From contig NZ_JAIPPU010000001.1 in assembly GCF_026646375.1 (NCBI RefSeq), positions 62,001 through 126,000 on the forward strand: a stretch of DNA of 64,000 nucleotides. Reading direction: 5' to 3'. Shown in pieces: positions 22,639 through 31,634 of the stretch (within the stretch, counting starts at the first letter, position 1; the number at the start of each line of letters is the position of its first letter). A program made the translations under genes and the position numbers. Below the pieces are notes generated by a model. The model saw only the letters and a program-made list of their open reading frames with translations, had not been told where the DNA came from and did no database searches. This DNA comes from Acetobacterium wieringae. GTDB taxonomy: Bacteria > Bacillota > Clostridia > Eubacteriales > Eubacteriaceae.

Positions 22639-23988
22639 ATGGGAAAAGAAACAATTCTAAAAACATTAAGACACGAAAAAACAGATGAGGTGGCATGGGT
22701 GCCGTTTACAGGGGTTCACGCCGCTTTTATGAAAGGTTATACCGCAACAGAAATTCTTACTGATGGCGATAAACTTTTTGATGCACTAATGAACGTGCAC
22801 AAGCTTTATACCCCTGACGGGATGCCTATTGTGTTTGATCTTCAGATTGAAGCGGAAATACTGGGTTGCAAGCTGATGTGGTCGGATGAGAACCCGCCAT
22901 CGGTTGTAAAGCATCCGCTGCGAAAAACAAAAGAAATTCCGTGTAAATGCCAGATTCCCAAGAAAACGGATGGTCGGATTCCGATGATCATGGAAGTTTG
23001 TGAACGGGTAAAAAAAGCAGTTGGCGATGATACCGCCCTTTATGGATTGCTTTGTGGCCCGGTCACGCTGGCTTCTCATCTGCGAGGAACGGATTTCTTT
23101 ATGGATATTATTTCGGATCCAACCTATACCGAAGAACTGGTTGCATTCTGTGCCGAAGTTAATATAGCCTTGGCAAAATATTATGTTGAAGCGGGCATGG
23201 ATGTCATTGCCGTGGTCGATCCGATTATCAGTCAGATTTCACCATCTGCCATTGAAGCGCATTTTCTGTCTTCTTTCCAGGCGATTTTCGACGAAATTCG
23301 CAACATGGGCGTATTGAGCTGTCTATTTGTTTGTGGCGATGCAACGAACCAGATGGATGTCATGGCACGATCACGGGCTGATGGGATTTCCATCGATGAA
23401 AATGTCAATATTGTCGAAGCCAAGAAAATCACGGATCAATATAATGTGACGATTTGCGGGAATATTCCTTTAACCACAGTGATGCTTTTTGGTAATCAGT
23501 TGGATAACATGAAATATGTGGTGGATATGCTGGATGGTATTGATCATCATAACCTGGTTATCAGCCCGGGTTGCGATATGCCATTTAAAATCCCGGTGGA
23601 TAACACCATCGCCTGTGTTCAGGCAATTAAACATACTGATGAATCCAGAGAAATGGTTAAAAATCATGAAACGGCCGGTTCGCTGATGGATATTGAATTA
23701 CCAGATTATCAGGCGCTGACGAAACCTTTTGTAGAACTGTTTACCCTGGATGCCGATACCTGCGCAGCCTGTACGTATATGGTAAATGCCGTAAAAGATG
23801 TTAAAGAAATTATGGGCAATGATTTTGATATGGCAGAATATAAATACAACATTAAAGAAGATATTGCCCGTACTCAAAAAATGGGTGTTCAGCATCTTCC
23901 TTCCATTTATATCAATGGTGAAGTGCGGTGGTCTTCAATCATTCCGCCTCGTGAAGAATTGATTGCTGCAATCAAGGAATTAATGTAG
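22639..23988 (+). CDS. UroD-family methyltransferase fused to a thioredoxin-like domain
   Basis: A 449-residue protein. Residues ~1-340 are a uroporphyrinogen decarboxylase-family barrel of the kind found in MtaA/MtbA and related cobalamin methyltransferases. Residues ~365-449 are a thioredoxin-fold domain with the redox pair CAAC (Cys375, Cys378) and a cis-proline element HLPSIYING. The metal-site motif usually written H-x-C reads CLFVCGD (Phe230 in the His position, Cys228 and Cys232 available), and the later cysteine is in SPGCDMPF (Cys312). The ATG at 22639 is chosen because GGAGG at 22629-22633 overlaps the earlier in-frame ATG at 22627. It may move methyl from the corrinoid protein to tetrahydrofolate or another acceptor. 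Confidence 0.8.
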   Translation: MGKETILKTLRHEKTDEVAWVPFTGVHAAFMKGYTATEILTDGDKLFDALMNVHKLYTPDGMPIVFDLQIEAEILGCKLMWSDENPPSVVKHPLRKTKEIPCKCQIPKKTDGRIPMIMEVCERVKKAVGDDTALYGLLCGPVTLASHLRGTDFFMDIISDPTYTEELVAFCAEVNIALAKYYVEAGMDVIAVVDPIISQISPSAIEAHFLSSFQAIFDEIRNMGVLSCLFVCGDATNQMDVMARSRADGISIDENVNIVEAKKITDQYNVTICGNIPLTTVMLFGNQLDNMKYVVDMLDGIDHHNLVISPGCDMPFKIPVDNTIACVQAIKHTDESREMVKNHETAGSLMDIELPDYQALTKPFVELFTLDADTCAACTYMVNAVKDVKEIMGNDFDMAEYKYNIKEDIARTQKMGVQHLPSIYINGEVRWSSIIPPREELIAAIKELM

Positions 23989-24036
23989 TAGAACAAATAA
24001 AATGAATGGATACACAAATCTAAACTAGTTCGGTTG

Positions 24037-24187
24037 AAGAATTTGAGAGAGACTGGAAACAGCGCCGAAGGTGAAATGCGAAAACTCTCAGGCAAAAGGA
24101 TCAGATTTGGACGAAACTCTGGAGAACAACGGTGTACCGAAGAAGCAACCATAAGCAGTGGGAATCTTTCAGGTAAAAGGACAGAGG
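24037..24187 (+). promoter_or_regulatory. Tandem glycine riboswitch
   Basis: Two consecutive glycine aptamers. Aptamer 1 runs about 24045-24100 with GAGAGACTGG, GCGCCGAAGG and CTCTCAGGCAAAAGGA. Aptamer 2 runs about 24107-24187 with GGACGAAACTCTGGAGA, ACCGAAGAAGCAA and CTTTCAGGTAAAAGGACAGAG. The arrangement is the classic cooperative glycine sensor placed before glycine cleavage genes. No terminator hairpin is visible between it and gcvT (24232), so control may be at translation or through a structure I could not see. Confidence 0.95.
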
Positions 24188-24231
24188 CAAAATTGATTGC
24201 GGTCAATTCATAAAATAATGGAGGAACAAAA

Positions 24232-25332
24232 ATGGAACGAAAAACCCCTTTATACGACAAGCACAAACAGCATCATGGAAATATGGTTCCTTTTGCTGGA
24301 TACCTTTTACCTGAACAATATGAACAAGGCGTTATTGAAGAACATATGGCCGTTCGAACGAAGGCCGGGCTGTTTGATGTATCCCACATGGGCGAAGTGA
24401 CCTGTCAAGGAAAAGATGCCCTTAAAAATCTGAATCAGATCATGACCAATGATTTTACCGATATGGTTGTCGGACAGGCCCGCTATACCCCAATGTGTCA
24501 TGAAAATGGTGGCATGGTGGATGATTTGATTGTTTACAAGCGCAGTGAAGATGACTATTACATTGTTGTCAATGCGGCGAATAAAGATAAGGATTTTAAT
24601 TGGATGGTCGCCCATCAATTTGGTGCGGTTGAATTTAAAGATATTTCCCAATCAGTGGCCCAGCTGGCCATTCAGGGCCCTTTGGCGCCAGCTATCCTTG
24701 CTAAACTAACAGACGCTCAATACATTCCGCAAAAATATTATCATGCGGTCTTTGATTGTCTGGTGTCTGGGATTCCCTGTATCGTTTCATGGACTGGCTA
24801 TACCGGAGAAAATGGCTATGAAATTTTCACAGCTGCAGAGGATGGTCCTAAAATGTGGGATGCTTTACTGGAAGCTGGGCAGCCAGAAGGCTTAATCCCC
24901 TGTGGTTTGGCGGCTAGAGATACCCTACGGCTGGAAGCCGCCATGCCGCTTTATGGTCATGAAATGGATGATACAGTCGATCCGCTGGAGGCTAGTCTGA
25001 GTTTTGCTGTAAAAATGACAAAGGAAGATTTTATTGGTAAAAAAGCCATTATGGAAAAGGGTGATCCGGCAATTAAGCGGGTAGGGTTGAAGGTAGTTGG
25101 CCGAGGGATTGTCCGGGAGCAGCAACGTGTTTTGCTCGATGGAGTCGAAGTGGGGCATACTACCTCCGGTACCCATTGTCCCTATTTAGGCTATCCCATT
25201 GCAATGGCCTTGTTAGATAGTTCCTGTACTCAGATCGGAACAAAAGTTGAAGTGGAAGTACGCAATAAAAAAGTGGTCGCAGAAATTGTAGCCCTGCCTT
25301 TTTATAAAAAGGGCCAGGCATTAACCGTTTAG
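24232..25332 (+). CDS. gcvT: Glycine cleavage system T protein (aminomethyltransferase)
   Basis: The 366-residue aminomethyltransferase releases ammonia from the lipoyl-bound aminomethyl group and forms methylene-tetrahydrofolate. It shows [52 protein letters not shown] and the C-terminal barrel typical of GcvT. First gene after the glycine riboswitch; GGAGG lies 6 bases before the ATG. In this island it would convert glycine left after demethylation into the same C1 carrier that accepts the methyl groups. Confidence 0.96.
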   Translation: MERKTPLYDKHKQHHGNMVPFAGYLLPEQYEQGVIEEHMAVRTKAGLFDVSHMGEVTCQGKDALKNLNQIMTNDFTDMVVGQARYTPMCHENGGMVDDLIVYKRSEDDYYIVVNAANKDKDFNWMVAHQFGAVEFKDISQSVAQLAIQGPLAPAILAKLTDAQYIPQKYYHAVFDCLVSGIPCIVSWTGYTGENGYEIFTAAEDGPKMWDALLEAGQPEGLIPCGLAARDTLRLEAAMPLYGHEMDDTVDPLEASLSFAVKMTKEDFIGKKAIMEKGDPAIKRVGLKVVGRGIVREQQRVLLDGVEVGHTTSGTHCPYLGYPIAMALLDSSCTQIGTKVEVEVRNKKVVAEIVALPFYKKGQALTV

Positions 25333-25343
25333 GAGGAGAAAAA

Positions 25344-25727
25344 ATGAATATATTAAATGATCGGCTTTATGCAAAATCCCATGAATGGATTAAATTTGAA
25401 GATGACGGTACTGCAGCCATTGGTATTTCTGATTTTGCCCAGCATGCAATGGGCGGCATTGTTTTTGTGGAACTCCCGGAAATTGGCGATTTGCTGGAAA
25501 TTGGAAAAGGCTTTGCAGAGGTGGAATCGGTCAAATCCGTCGCAGATATCTATGCTCCAGTTGGCGGCGTAGTTCGGGAAATTAATGAAGAGCTGCTGGA
25601 CTCACCAGAATTGATCAATAAAGATCCCTATGGGATGTGGTTAGTTAAACTGGAAGCTATTACCGAAAAAGGGGAATTGCTGGAAGCTGCAATTTATGAA
25701 CAAGTCATCGAAACGGAAGAGCACTAA
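25344..25727 (+). CDS. gcvH: Glycine cleavage system H protein
   Basis: A 127-residue lipoyl carrier. The lipoylated lysine lies in EVESVKSVADIYAP in the hairpin of the lipoyl domain, and the N-terminal YAKSHEWIKFE is typical of GcvH. It starts 11 bases after gcvT with an AGGAGGAG ribosome site. Shuttles the aminomethyl intermediate between GcvP, GcvT and Lpd. Confidence 0.97.
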   Translation: MNILNDRLYAKSHEWIKFEDDGTAAIGISDFAQHAMGGIVFVELPEIGDLLEIGKGFAEVESVKSVADIYAPVGGVVREINEELLDSPELINKDPYGMWLVKLEAITEKGELLEAAIYEQVIETEEH

Positions 25728-25752
25728 GCAACTGATCTGAGGAGGAAAATTA

Positions 25753-27072
25753 ATGGGGAACTATATACCAGTTACTGAGAACGAAAAAAAGGAAATGTTG
25801 CGAGCGATTGGGATTGATTCAATCGATACCCTTTTTGGTCAAATACCGGAGGAAATGATCATTAAAGATGGTCTTAACTTGCCGGAAGGAATGTCTGAGA
25901 CGCAGATCCATAAAAAAATGACAGCTATGGCTGAGAAAAATCAGGTTTTTAAATCCCTTTTTCGGGGAGCCGGCGCTTATCAACACTATATTCCATCGAT
26001 TGTGAAGTCAATTACCGGTAAAGAAGCTTTTTTGACCGCATACACCCCTTATCAGGCAGAGGTCAGTCAGGGCATTCTTCAGACCATCTTTGAATACCAG
26101 ACGATGATGTGCGAATTAACCGGTTTGGACGATTCCAATGCATCGGTTTATGATGGCGCAACGGCAGCCGCAGAAGCAATTGCGATGTGTAAAATGCGAA
26201 AAAAAAATAAGGCATTGGTATCGGCGACAGTAAATCCGGGGGTTATTGATACCATCAAAACCTATTGTCATGGAAATGGCATGGAAGTAGTGGTGATTCC
26301 GGAAAAAAATGGGGAAACCGATATCGAATGGATGGAAAAACAATTGGATGATGGGGTTGCCTGTCTATATCTTCAACAGCCCAACTATTTTGGAATCATC
26401 GAAGCAGCTGAGGAGATTGGACAACGGGTTCATGCAGCAAATGGAAAATTGATTATGGGGGTTAATCCCATTGCCATGGCAGTTCTGAAAACACCAGCTG
26501 AATGTCAGGCCGACATTGCCGTCGGTGAAGGTCAACCATTGGGGATGCCCTTGGGTTTTGGCGGACCCTTTCTGGGGTTTATGACCTGTAAAGCCGATAT
26601 GACGAGAAAATTACCAGGCAGAATAGTTGGAGAAACCACCGATCTGGAAGGAAAACAGGCTTTTGTACTAACGTTGCAGGCTCGGGAACAGCATATCCGC
26701 CGGGAAAAGGCGTCCAGTAATATCTGTTCCAACCAGGCCTTGTGTGCGATGACAGCTGCAGTTTATCTGAGCGCAGTAGGGCCCAAGGGTCTTAAGGAAG
26801 TGGCAAAACAGAGCATGTCAAAAGCAGTCTATCTAAAAACACGGCTGGCAGAAATCGGCTATGATACGGTTTATGACAAACCTTTCTTTAATGAATTTGT
26901 CACGGAGGACAAGGGCAAAGCAGAAGAAATCATGGGAGTATTGACCGAGAATGGTATTCTTGGCGGTTTACCCTTAACCGGAGAACACACCGGTCAAATT
27001 CTCTGGTGCTGCACGGAGGTGAATAGTAAAGATGAGATCGATGCACTGATCCAAATTCTCAAGGAGGTATAA
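25753..27072 (+). CDS. gcvPA: Glycine dehydrogenase (decarboxylating) subunit 1
   Basis: The 439-residue N-terminal half of the split P protein found in Firmicutes and many anaerobes. Begins YIPVTENEKKEMLRAIGI; contains FRGAGAYQHYIPS, YTPYQAEVSQGILQ and LPGRIVGETTDLEGKQAF, all typical of GcvPA. It pairs with GcvPB two bases downstream to decarboxylate glycine. Confidence 0.96.
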   Translation: MGNYIPVTENEKKEMLRAIGIDSIDTLFGQIPEEMIIKDGLNLPEGMSETQIHKKMTAMAEKNQVFKSLFRGAGAYQHYIPSIVKSITGKEAFLTAYTPYQAEVSQGILQTIFEYQTMMCELTGLDDSNASVYDGATAAAEAIAMCKMRKKNKALVSATVNPGVIDTIKTYCHGNGMEVVVIPEKNGETDIEWMEKQLDDGVACLYLQQPNYFGIIEAAEEIGQRVHAANGKLIMGVNPIAMAVLKTPAECQADIAVGEGQPLGMPLGFGGPFLGFMTCKADMTRKLPGRIVGETTDLEGKQAFVLTLQAREQHIRREKASSNICSNQALCAMTAAVYLSAVGPKGLKEVAKQSMSKAVYLKTRLAEIGYDTVYDKPFFNEFVTEDKGKAEEIMGVLTENGILGGLPLTGEHTGQILWCCTEVNSKDEIDALIQILKEV

Positions 27073-27074
27073 AG

Positions 27075-28502
27075 TTGAGTTTGATTTTTGAAAAAAGCAT
27101 CCAGGGACGGGGCTTAACCATTTTTGAGGCATGTGATGTGCCGATCATAGAATTGCCAGTAGCGCAAAGTCGAAAAATAGACTTGCATCTGCCAGAGCTT
27201 TCTGAAAATGATATCAGTCGGCACTATACTGAACTGGAGAAAAAAACCCACGGTGTTAATGATGGTTTCTATCCCCTGGGGTCATGCACCATGAAATATA
27301 ATCCCCGAATCAATGAAGAAATTGCCGGGTTATCCGGTTTTACCAACATTCATCCGTTGCAGCCGGAAGCCACGGTTCAAGGGTGTCTGGAAGTATTGAA
27401 AACGGCAGAAAACTGTTTGTGTGAAATTACCGGAATGGATGCTGTTTCGATGCAGCCAGCGGCCGGTGCGCATGGCGAATTTGCTGGATTAATGTTAATT
27501 AAGGCGTATCACGAAAACCGGGGTGATTTAAAACGAACAAAAATAATTGTCCCGGATTCAGCCCATGGTACCAATCCGGCCAGTGCCACCATGGCTGGAT
27601 TTGAAGTGATCAGTATCACTTCGTTAGCTGATGGCTGTGTTGATCTGGAAAAACTAAAAGCAGTGGTAGGTGAGGATACTGCCGGACTGATGCTCACAAA
27701 TCCGAATACGGTGGGGTTGTTTGATAAAAATATTCTGGAAATTACAAAGATTGTCCATCAGGCTGGAGGACTGAACTATTACGATGGGGCAAATCTTAAT
27801 GCGATTATGGGAATCGTCCGACCCGGAGATATGGGCTTCGACGTGATCCATGTCAACTTGCATAAAACCTTTTCAACGCCTCATGGTGGCGGTGGACCGG
27901 GATCCGGACCGGTGGGTTGTAAAAGCCGATTGGCAGCATATTTACCGGGATTGATGGTTACCGGGGAAGAATCCTTTGCATTTTTTAAGCCGGAAAAAAC
28001 CATTGGTAATATGAAAAATTTTTACGGAAATTTTTTGGTTGTGGTCAAGGCATTGACCTATATGTTAACCCTGGGCAAGTCAGGGATTCCAGAGGCCAGC
28101 CGACATGCAGTGTTAAATGCCAACTACATGATGGCAAAATTAGCTGATTGCTACGATATGGCCTATGAGGATCACTGCATGCATGAGTTTGTAATGAGTC
28201 TGTCACAGTTAAAAAAAGAGACCGGCATTTCAGCCATGGATATTGCAAAAGGATTATTGGATAATGATATTCATCCGCCCACCATGTATTTTCCGTTGAT
28301 TGTTGAAGAGGCCTTGATGGTTGAACCCACTGAAACAGAGTCCAAGGAAGTTTTGGATCATGCCATCAGTATCCTGAAACGTTTACTCACTCAATCTCAT
28401 GAAAATGCTGAGGCATTACATCAGGCACCCATCAAAACTGCGGTTCGACGTCTGGATGAATTGAATGCTGCCAGAAACCCAAAACTGCGATATTTATTTT
28501 AA
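27075..28502 (+). CDS. gcvPB: Glycine dehydrogenase (decarboxylating) subunit 2
   Basis: The 475-residue PLP-binding half of split GcvP. Shows YPLGSCTMKYNPRINE, AGAHGEFAGLMLIKAYH, DSAHGTNPASA and the Schiff-base lysine in HVNLHKTFSTPHGGGGPGSG. It uses a TTG start placed 7 bases after AAGGAGG (27061-27067), which overlaps the end of gcvPA. Operates with GcvPA, GcvH, GcvT and Lpd. Confidence 0.96.
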   Translation: MSLIFEKSIQGRGLTIFEACDVPIIELPVAQSRKIDLHLPELSENDISRHYTELEKKTHGVNDGFYPLGSCTMKYNPRINEEIAGLSGFTNIHPLQPEATVQGCLEVLKTAENCLCEITGMDAVSMQPAAGAHGEFAGLMLIKAYHENRGDLKRTKIIVPDSAHGTNPASATMAGFEVISITSLADGCVDLEKLKAVVGEDTAGLMLTNPNTVGLFDKNILEITKIVHQAGGLNYYDGANLNAIMGIVRPGDMGFDVIHVNLHKTFSTPHGGGGPGSGPVGCKSRLAAYLPGLMVTGEESFAFFKPEKTIGNMKNFYGNFLVVVKALTYMLTLGKSGIPEASRHAVLNANYMMAKLADCYDMAYEDHCMHEFVMSLSQLKKETGISAMDIAKGLLDNDIHPPTMYFPLIVEEALMVEPTETESKEVLDHAISILKRLLTQSHENAEALHQAPIKTAVRRLDELNAARNPKLRYLF

Positions 28503-28518
28503 ATGCGACAAAATACCT

Positions 28519-28562
28519 GAGAACCTCCTTTTGGATTAATTGACAAAAAGTGGTTCTCTTGT
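28519..28562 (+). other. Intra-operon hairpin, possible weak terminator
   Basis: GAGAACC (28519-28525) pairs with GGTTCTC (28552-28558), extended inward by CTTTT/AAAAG. Only TTGTT follows, so it is a weak or partial terminator between gcvPB and the corrinoid activator gene. Confidence 0.5.
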
Positions 28563-28583
28563 TCAAATACAGGAGATGCGACA

Positions 28584-30401
28584 ATGAGAATACTGTTCCA
28601 TCCGGGGGAAAAATCAATCGATGTCCCCCCCAATATCACTTTACTGGAAGCCGCTGCCGCTGCTGGCGTGCTTATTGATGGCAGCTGCAATGGATCGGGA
28701 ACCTGTGGAAAATGCAAGGTGCGGGTTGTTCAAGGAAAAACCGAAGGTTTGGATACCGCTGAGAAGAAAATTTTGACCGTTGAAGAAGTTGAGGTTGGAT
28801 TCCGACTGGCTTGTAAGACACTGGTAAAAACTGATATGGTTGTCGATGTGCCGTTAATCCATGGCGGAACCGGCAGAAAAAAAGATTTAACCCAATTGCC
28901 GGTCGGCTTCAAATCGGATATTCGGTTGTTGAAACGCCATGTCAAAGTCAGAAAAGCGACGATGAAGTATCAGAAGAATGATCTGAAACGGCTCGAAGAA
29001 TCCCTTGACGTTGAAAAGCTGACGATTGATTCCCGGCTCTTACCGCAACTTCATCCAATGTTACAGGAAAAAAAGGGCGAAGTAACAGCAGTACTGAGAA
29101 ACGACCTGCTGATTGCTCTGGAGGCTGGTAATACCGAGGAGCATCATTATGGCCTGGCTTTTGATATTGGCACCACTACGGTTGTTGCCTTACTCTGGAA
29201 TCTCAACACCGGAGAACTGCTTGATGTTGAGGCCAGGACGAATCCGCAGAGCAATTTTGGGGCAGATGTAATAACACGGATTCAGTTTACAAAAGAAGGG
29301 GAAGGGAATCTGCTGTTTATGCAGAAAAAGATCATCCAGTGCTTTAATGAGATGATTCAGGCCTTCAGCATTAAAAATGAGATCACAGCGGAAACTATTT
29401 ATGATGTGACTGTAGTAGGGAATACAACCATGAGCCATCTTTTCCAGGGCGTTGATCCTGAATCACTGGCTCGGACACCATTTGCGCCAGTTTATTGTCA
29501 AGGTGTTAACGGATTGGCAAAAGATTATGGTTTGGGTATTAATCCTCTTGCTAATGTTTACGTTCTGCCAAACATTGCCGGACATGTGGGATCGGATATT
29601 GTTGCAGGGATGTTGGCGACGGATATCAAAAAGCTAAAAGGCATCACCCTAGCCATTGACATTGGGACTAACGGCGAGGTATCTTTTATACATGACGGCA
29701 AAATACTGGTTTGTTCAACGGCCGCTGGCCCGGCCTTTGAAGGAGCCAGCATTCATCACGGGATCCGGGCGGCAGAAGGTGCCATTGAACGTGTGAAAAT
29801 AAAAGATGGTAAGATTATTCTTAAAATCATCGATGGGGATAAGCCAGTCGGAATTTGTGGATCAGGACTGATTGACGCGGTTGCAGAATTGTTAAATGTC
29901 AATATAATCACAAAAAATGGCCGGATTATTACTACGGAAGAGGCCATAGAAGCGGGAATTGAAAAAGAACTCTGTGATCGACTGATCAAATCGGATCTGG
30001 GGATGGCTTTCGTTCTTTATCAGAGCAATGGTCGAACCATTCTGATCAATCAGAGTGATATTCGTGAGGTTCAATTGGCAAAGGCGGCAATGCTGGCGGG
30101 GATGTGTACCCTGGTTAAACACAATGGCTTTTCAATGGATGACGTTGATCGAATTCTGATTGCGGGTGCCTTTGGCAACTACATTGACAAGCAGAGTGCG
30201 CTAAGAATTGGATTGCTTCCAGATATCGGAATTGATAAAATTTACAGCGTTGGTAATGCCGCCGGTTCCGGGGCCAGTATGGCCCTGTTATCGATGCAGT
30301 CCCGGAAGGAGGCCGAACTACTGGCTAGTTCAGCCACCCATATTGAACTGTCAATGAATCCTGACTTTCAGGATGAATATTTAATGGCCATGCGGTTTTA
30401 G
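28584..30401 (+). CDS. RACo-like reductive activator of corrinoid proteins
   Basis: A 605-residue iron-sulfur ATPase. The N-terminus is a plant-type 2Fe-2S ferredoxin domain with Cys35, Cys41, Cys44 (SCNGSGTCGKCKV) and Cys77. A linker spans ~100-185, and the C-terminal ASKHA ATPase domain begins near residue 190 (GLAFDIGTTTVVALLW, AIDIGTNGEV, LIAGAFGNYID). Proteins of this type reduce Co(II) corrinoid back to Co(I) using ATP after accidental oxidation, so this is the expected repair partner for the two corrinoid proteins. GGAGATG-type ribosome site. The gene follows the glycine cleavage genes, linking both systems. Confidence 0.92.
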   Translation: MRILFHPGEKSIDVPPNITLLEAAAAAGVLIDGSCNGSGTCGKCKVRVVQGKTEGLDTAEKKILTVEEVEVGFRLACKTLVKTDMVVDVPLIHGGTGRKKDLTQLPVGFKSDIRLLKRHVKVRKATMKYQKNDLKRLEESLDVEKLTIDSRLLPQLHPMLQEKKGEVTAVLRNDLLIALEAGNTEEHHYGLAFDIGTTTVVALLWNLNTGELLDVEARTNPQSNFGADVITRIQFTKEGEGNLLFMQKKIIQCFNEMIQAFSIKNEITAETIYDVTVVGNTTMSHLFQGVDPESLARTPFAPVYCQGVNGLAKDYGLGINPLANVYVLPNIAGHVGSDIVAGMLATDIKKLKGITLAIDIGTNGEVSFIHDGKILVCSTAAGPAFEGASIHHGIRAAEGAIERVKIKDGKIILKIIDGDKPVGICGSGLIDAVAELLNVNIITKNGRIITTEEAIEAGIEKELCDRLIKSDLGMAFVLYQSNGRTILINQSDIREVQLAKAAMLAGMCTLVKHNGFSMDDVDRILIAGAFGNYIDKQSALRIGLLPDIGIDKIYSVGNAAGSGASMALLSMQSRKEAELLASSATHIELSMNPDFQDEYLMAMRF

Positions 30402-30482
30402 CTGGCAGGATTCTAGGTGAACTATTCCCAAGGTTGTTTTATAATGACCCCAAAAGGTGTTTATTAAAGAAAGGAAAAATCA

Positions 30483-30974
30483 ATGAGTGAGAACGCCCAA
30501 AAAGTTTTTAATGTGCTGAACCAACTGGAAATAGACTATCAGGTTATCAATCATCCACCGGTTTACACCTGTGAGGAGCTTGAGCAATATATCGGGGGAC
30601 TGGAAGGTGCCCATTGCAAAAATTTACTGCTAAGAAATAAAAAGGGAAATCGTCATTTTCTGGTGATCTTGGAAGAATCCAAACAAGTGGATATAAAGAG
30701 TTTTGGTAAGAGCATTGATGTCAGTAATCTGAGCTTTGCATCTGAGGAGCGACTTCAAAAACATCTGGGGGTTTCGACCGGAGCGGTTTCGGTTTTTGGG
30801 GTAATCAATAATGAAGCTCACGATGTGGAAGTCTTTATTGACGAAGCCATGATGAAGCACGCCATGATCAACTGCCATCCCAATGATAATACAGCCACCA
30901 TCAATTTTACTACTGCCGGCTTAAAAAAGTTTTTGGATCAGTGTGGCAACCCTGTGAACTTCGTAAAGATATAG
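30483..30974 (+). CDS. Prolyl-tRNA editing/deacylase family protein (YbaK/ProXp-like)
   Basis: A 163-residue YbaK/aminoacyl-tRNA deacylase-fold protein resembling ProXp-ala/PrdX. It reads VYTCEELEQYIGGLEGAHCKNLLLRNKKG, then a central beta domain and the loop GAVSVFGVINNEAHDVEVFID. Members clear Ala mischarged on tRNA-Pro. Why it sits in a methyl-transfer/glycine island is unclear: a possible reason is protection against mischarging by an imported or produced amino acid analogue, but this is speculation. It is preceded by AAAGAAAGGA. Confidence 0.82.
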   Translation: MSENAQKVFNVLNQLEIDYQVINHPPVYTCEELEQYIGGLEGAHCKNLLLRNKKGNRHFLVILEESKQVDIKSFGKSIDVSNLSFASEERLQKHLGVSTGAVSVFGVINNEAHDVEVFIDEAMMKHAMINCHPNDNTATINFTTAGLKKFLDQCGNPVNFVKI

Positions 30975-30978
30975 ATCG

Positions 30979-31623
30979 ATGAACGATTATTTGGATTTTG
31001 AAATAGAAATTGATCGGCAGAAAATATTTAATCGATTGGATCTTTATGAAGGCGCAGCCCAATATGATTATTATTTAAATAGCTATGAGGAATTGCTGCC
31101 GGAATTTAAAATGCTGGTAAGGCCTGAGGGGTATTACCAACTGAAGACCAATATCCTGGGAAAAGATTTTCATCAGGATTTCGATTCGCCGACCCATGTG
31201 GTTTTTTGCCTGATCACTCTGGGAGATGCGGTTAGTAAAAGAAGCACGGAACTGTTTTGCGAAAATGATTCATTTAAAGGACTGTTACTTGATGCCATGG
31301 CCAATCAACTTTTATTTGACTCTAGTGAGCGCTTTTATGGGCGTATTCGGGATGATGTTCATCAGAAAAGAGGCTATGGGCTGACTCGTCGTTACTCTCC
31401 GGGCGATGAAGGGATTTGTCTATCCTATCAGAAAAAAATTTTGGACAATTTAGATGAGATCATGAAACAGAAGATTGAAATTACCAAGAAATATATGTAT
31501 AAACCTTCGAAAACGCTGGGATATGTTTATGGTGCGGATCAGACTCTGGAATGCAGCATAAATGATCACGATTGCCGACAGTGTCAGCAAAAAACATGCA
31601 GTTTTCGAAAAAGAATCAACTAA
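30979..31623 (+). CDS. Second MetH activation-domain-like protein
   Basis: A 214-residue protein with the tell-tale LTRRYSPGDEGICLSYQ segment near residue 133, equivalent to the R-x-SPGY-x-x-(W/C)-x-(L/D)-x-x-Q element of MetH activation-like proteins, and a C-terminal cysteine cluster DHDCRQCQQKTC. It is shorter and quite different in sequence from the other activation-like protein at 10396. Starts 4 bases after the deacylase stop and is probably translated together with the CobW gene. Likely supports activation or SAM-dependent remethylation of the corrinoid proteins; this role is inferred from family and place. Confidence 0.72.
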   Translation: MNDYLDFEIEIDRQKIFNRLDLYEGAAQYDYYLNSYEELLPEFKMLVRPEGYYQLKTNILGKDFHQDFDSPTHVVFCLITLGDAVSKRSTELFCENDSFKGLLLDAMANQLLFDSSERFYGRIRDDVHQKRGYGLTRRYSPGDEGICLSYQKKILDNLDEIMKQKIEITKKYMYKPSKTLGYVYGADQTLECSINDHDCRQCQQKTCSFRKRIN

Positions 31624-31634
31624 GAGGTGAAGGA

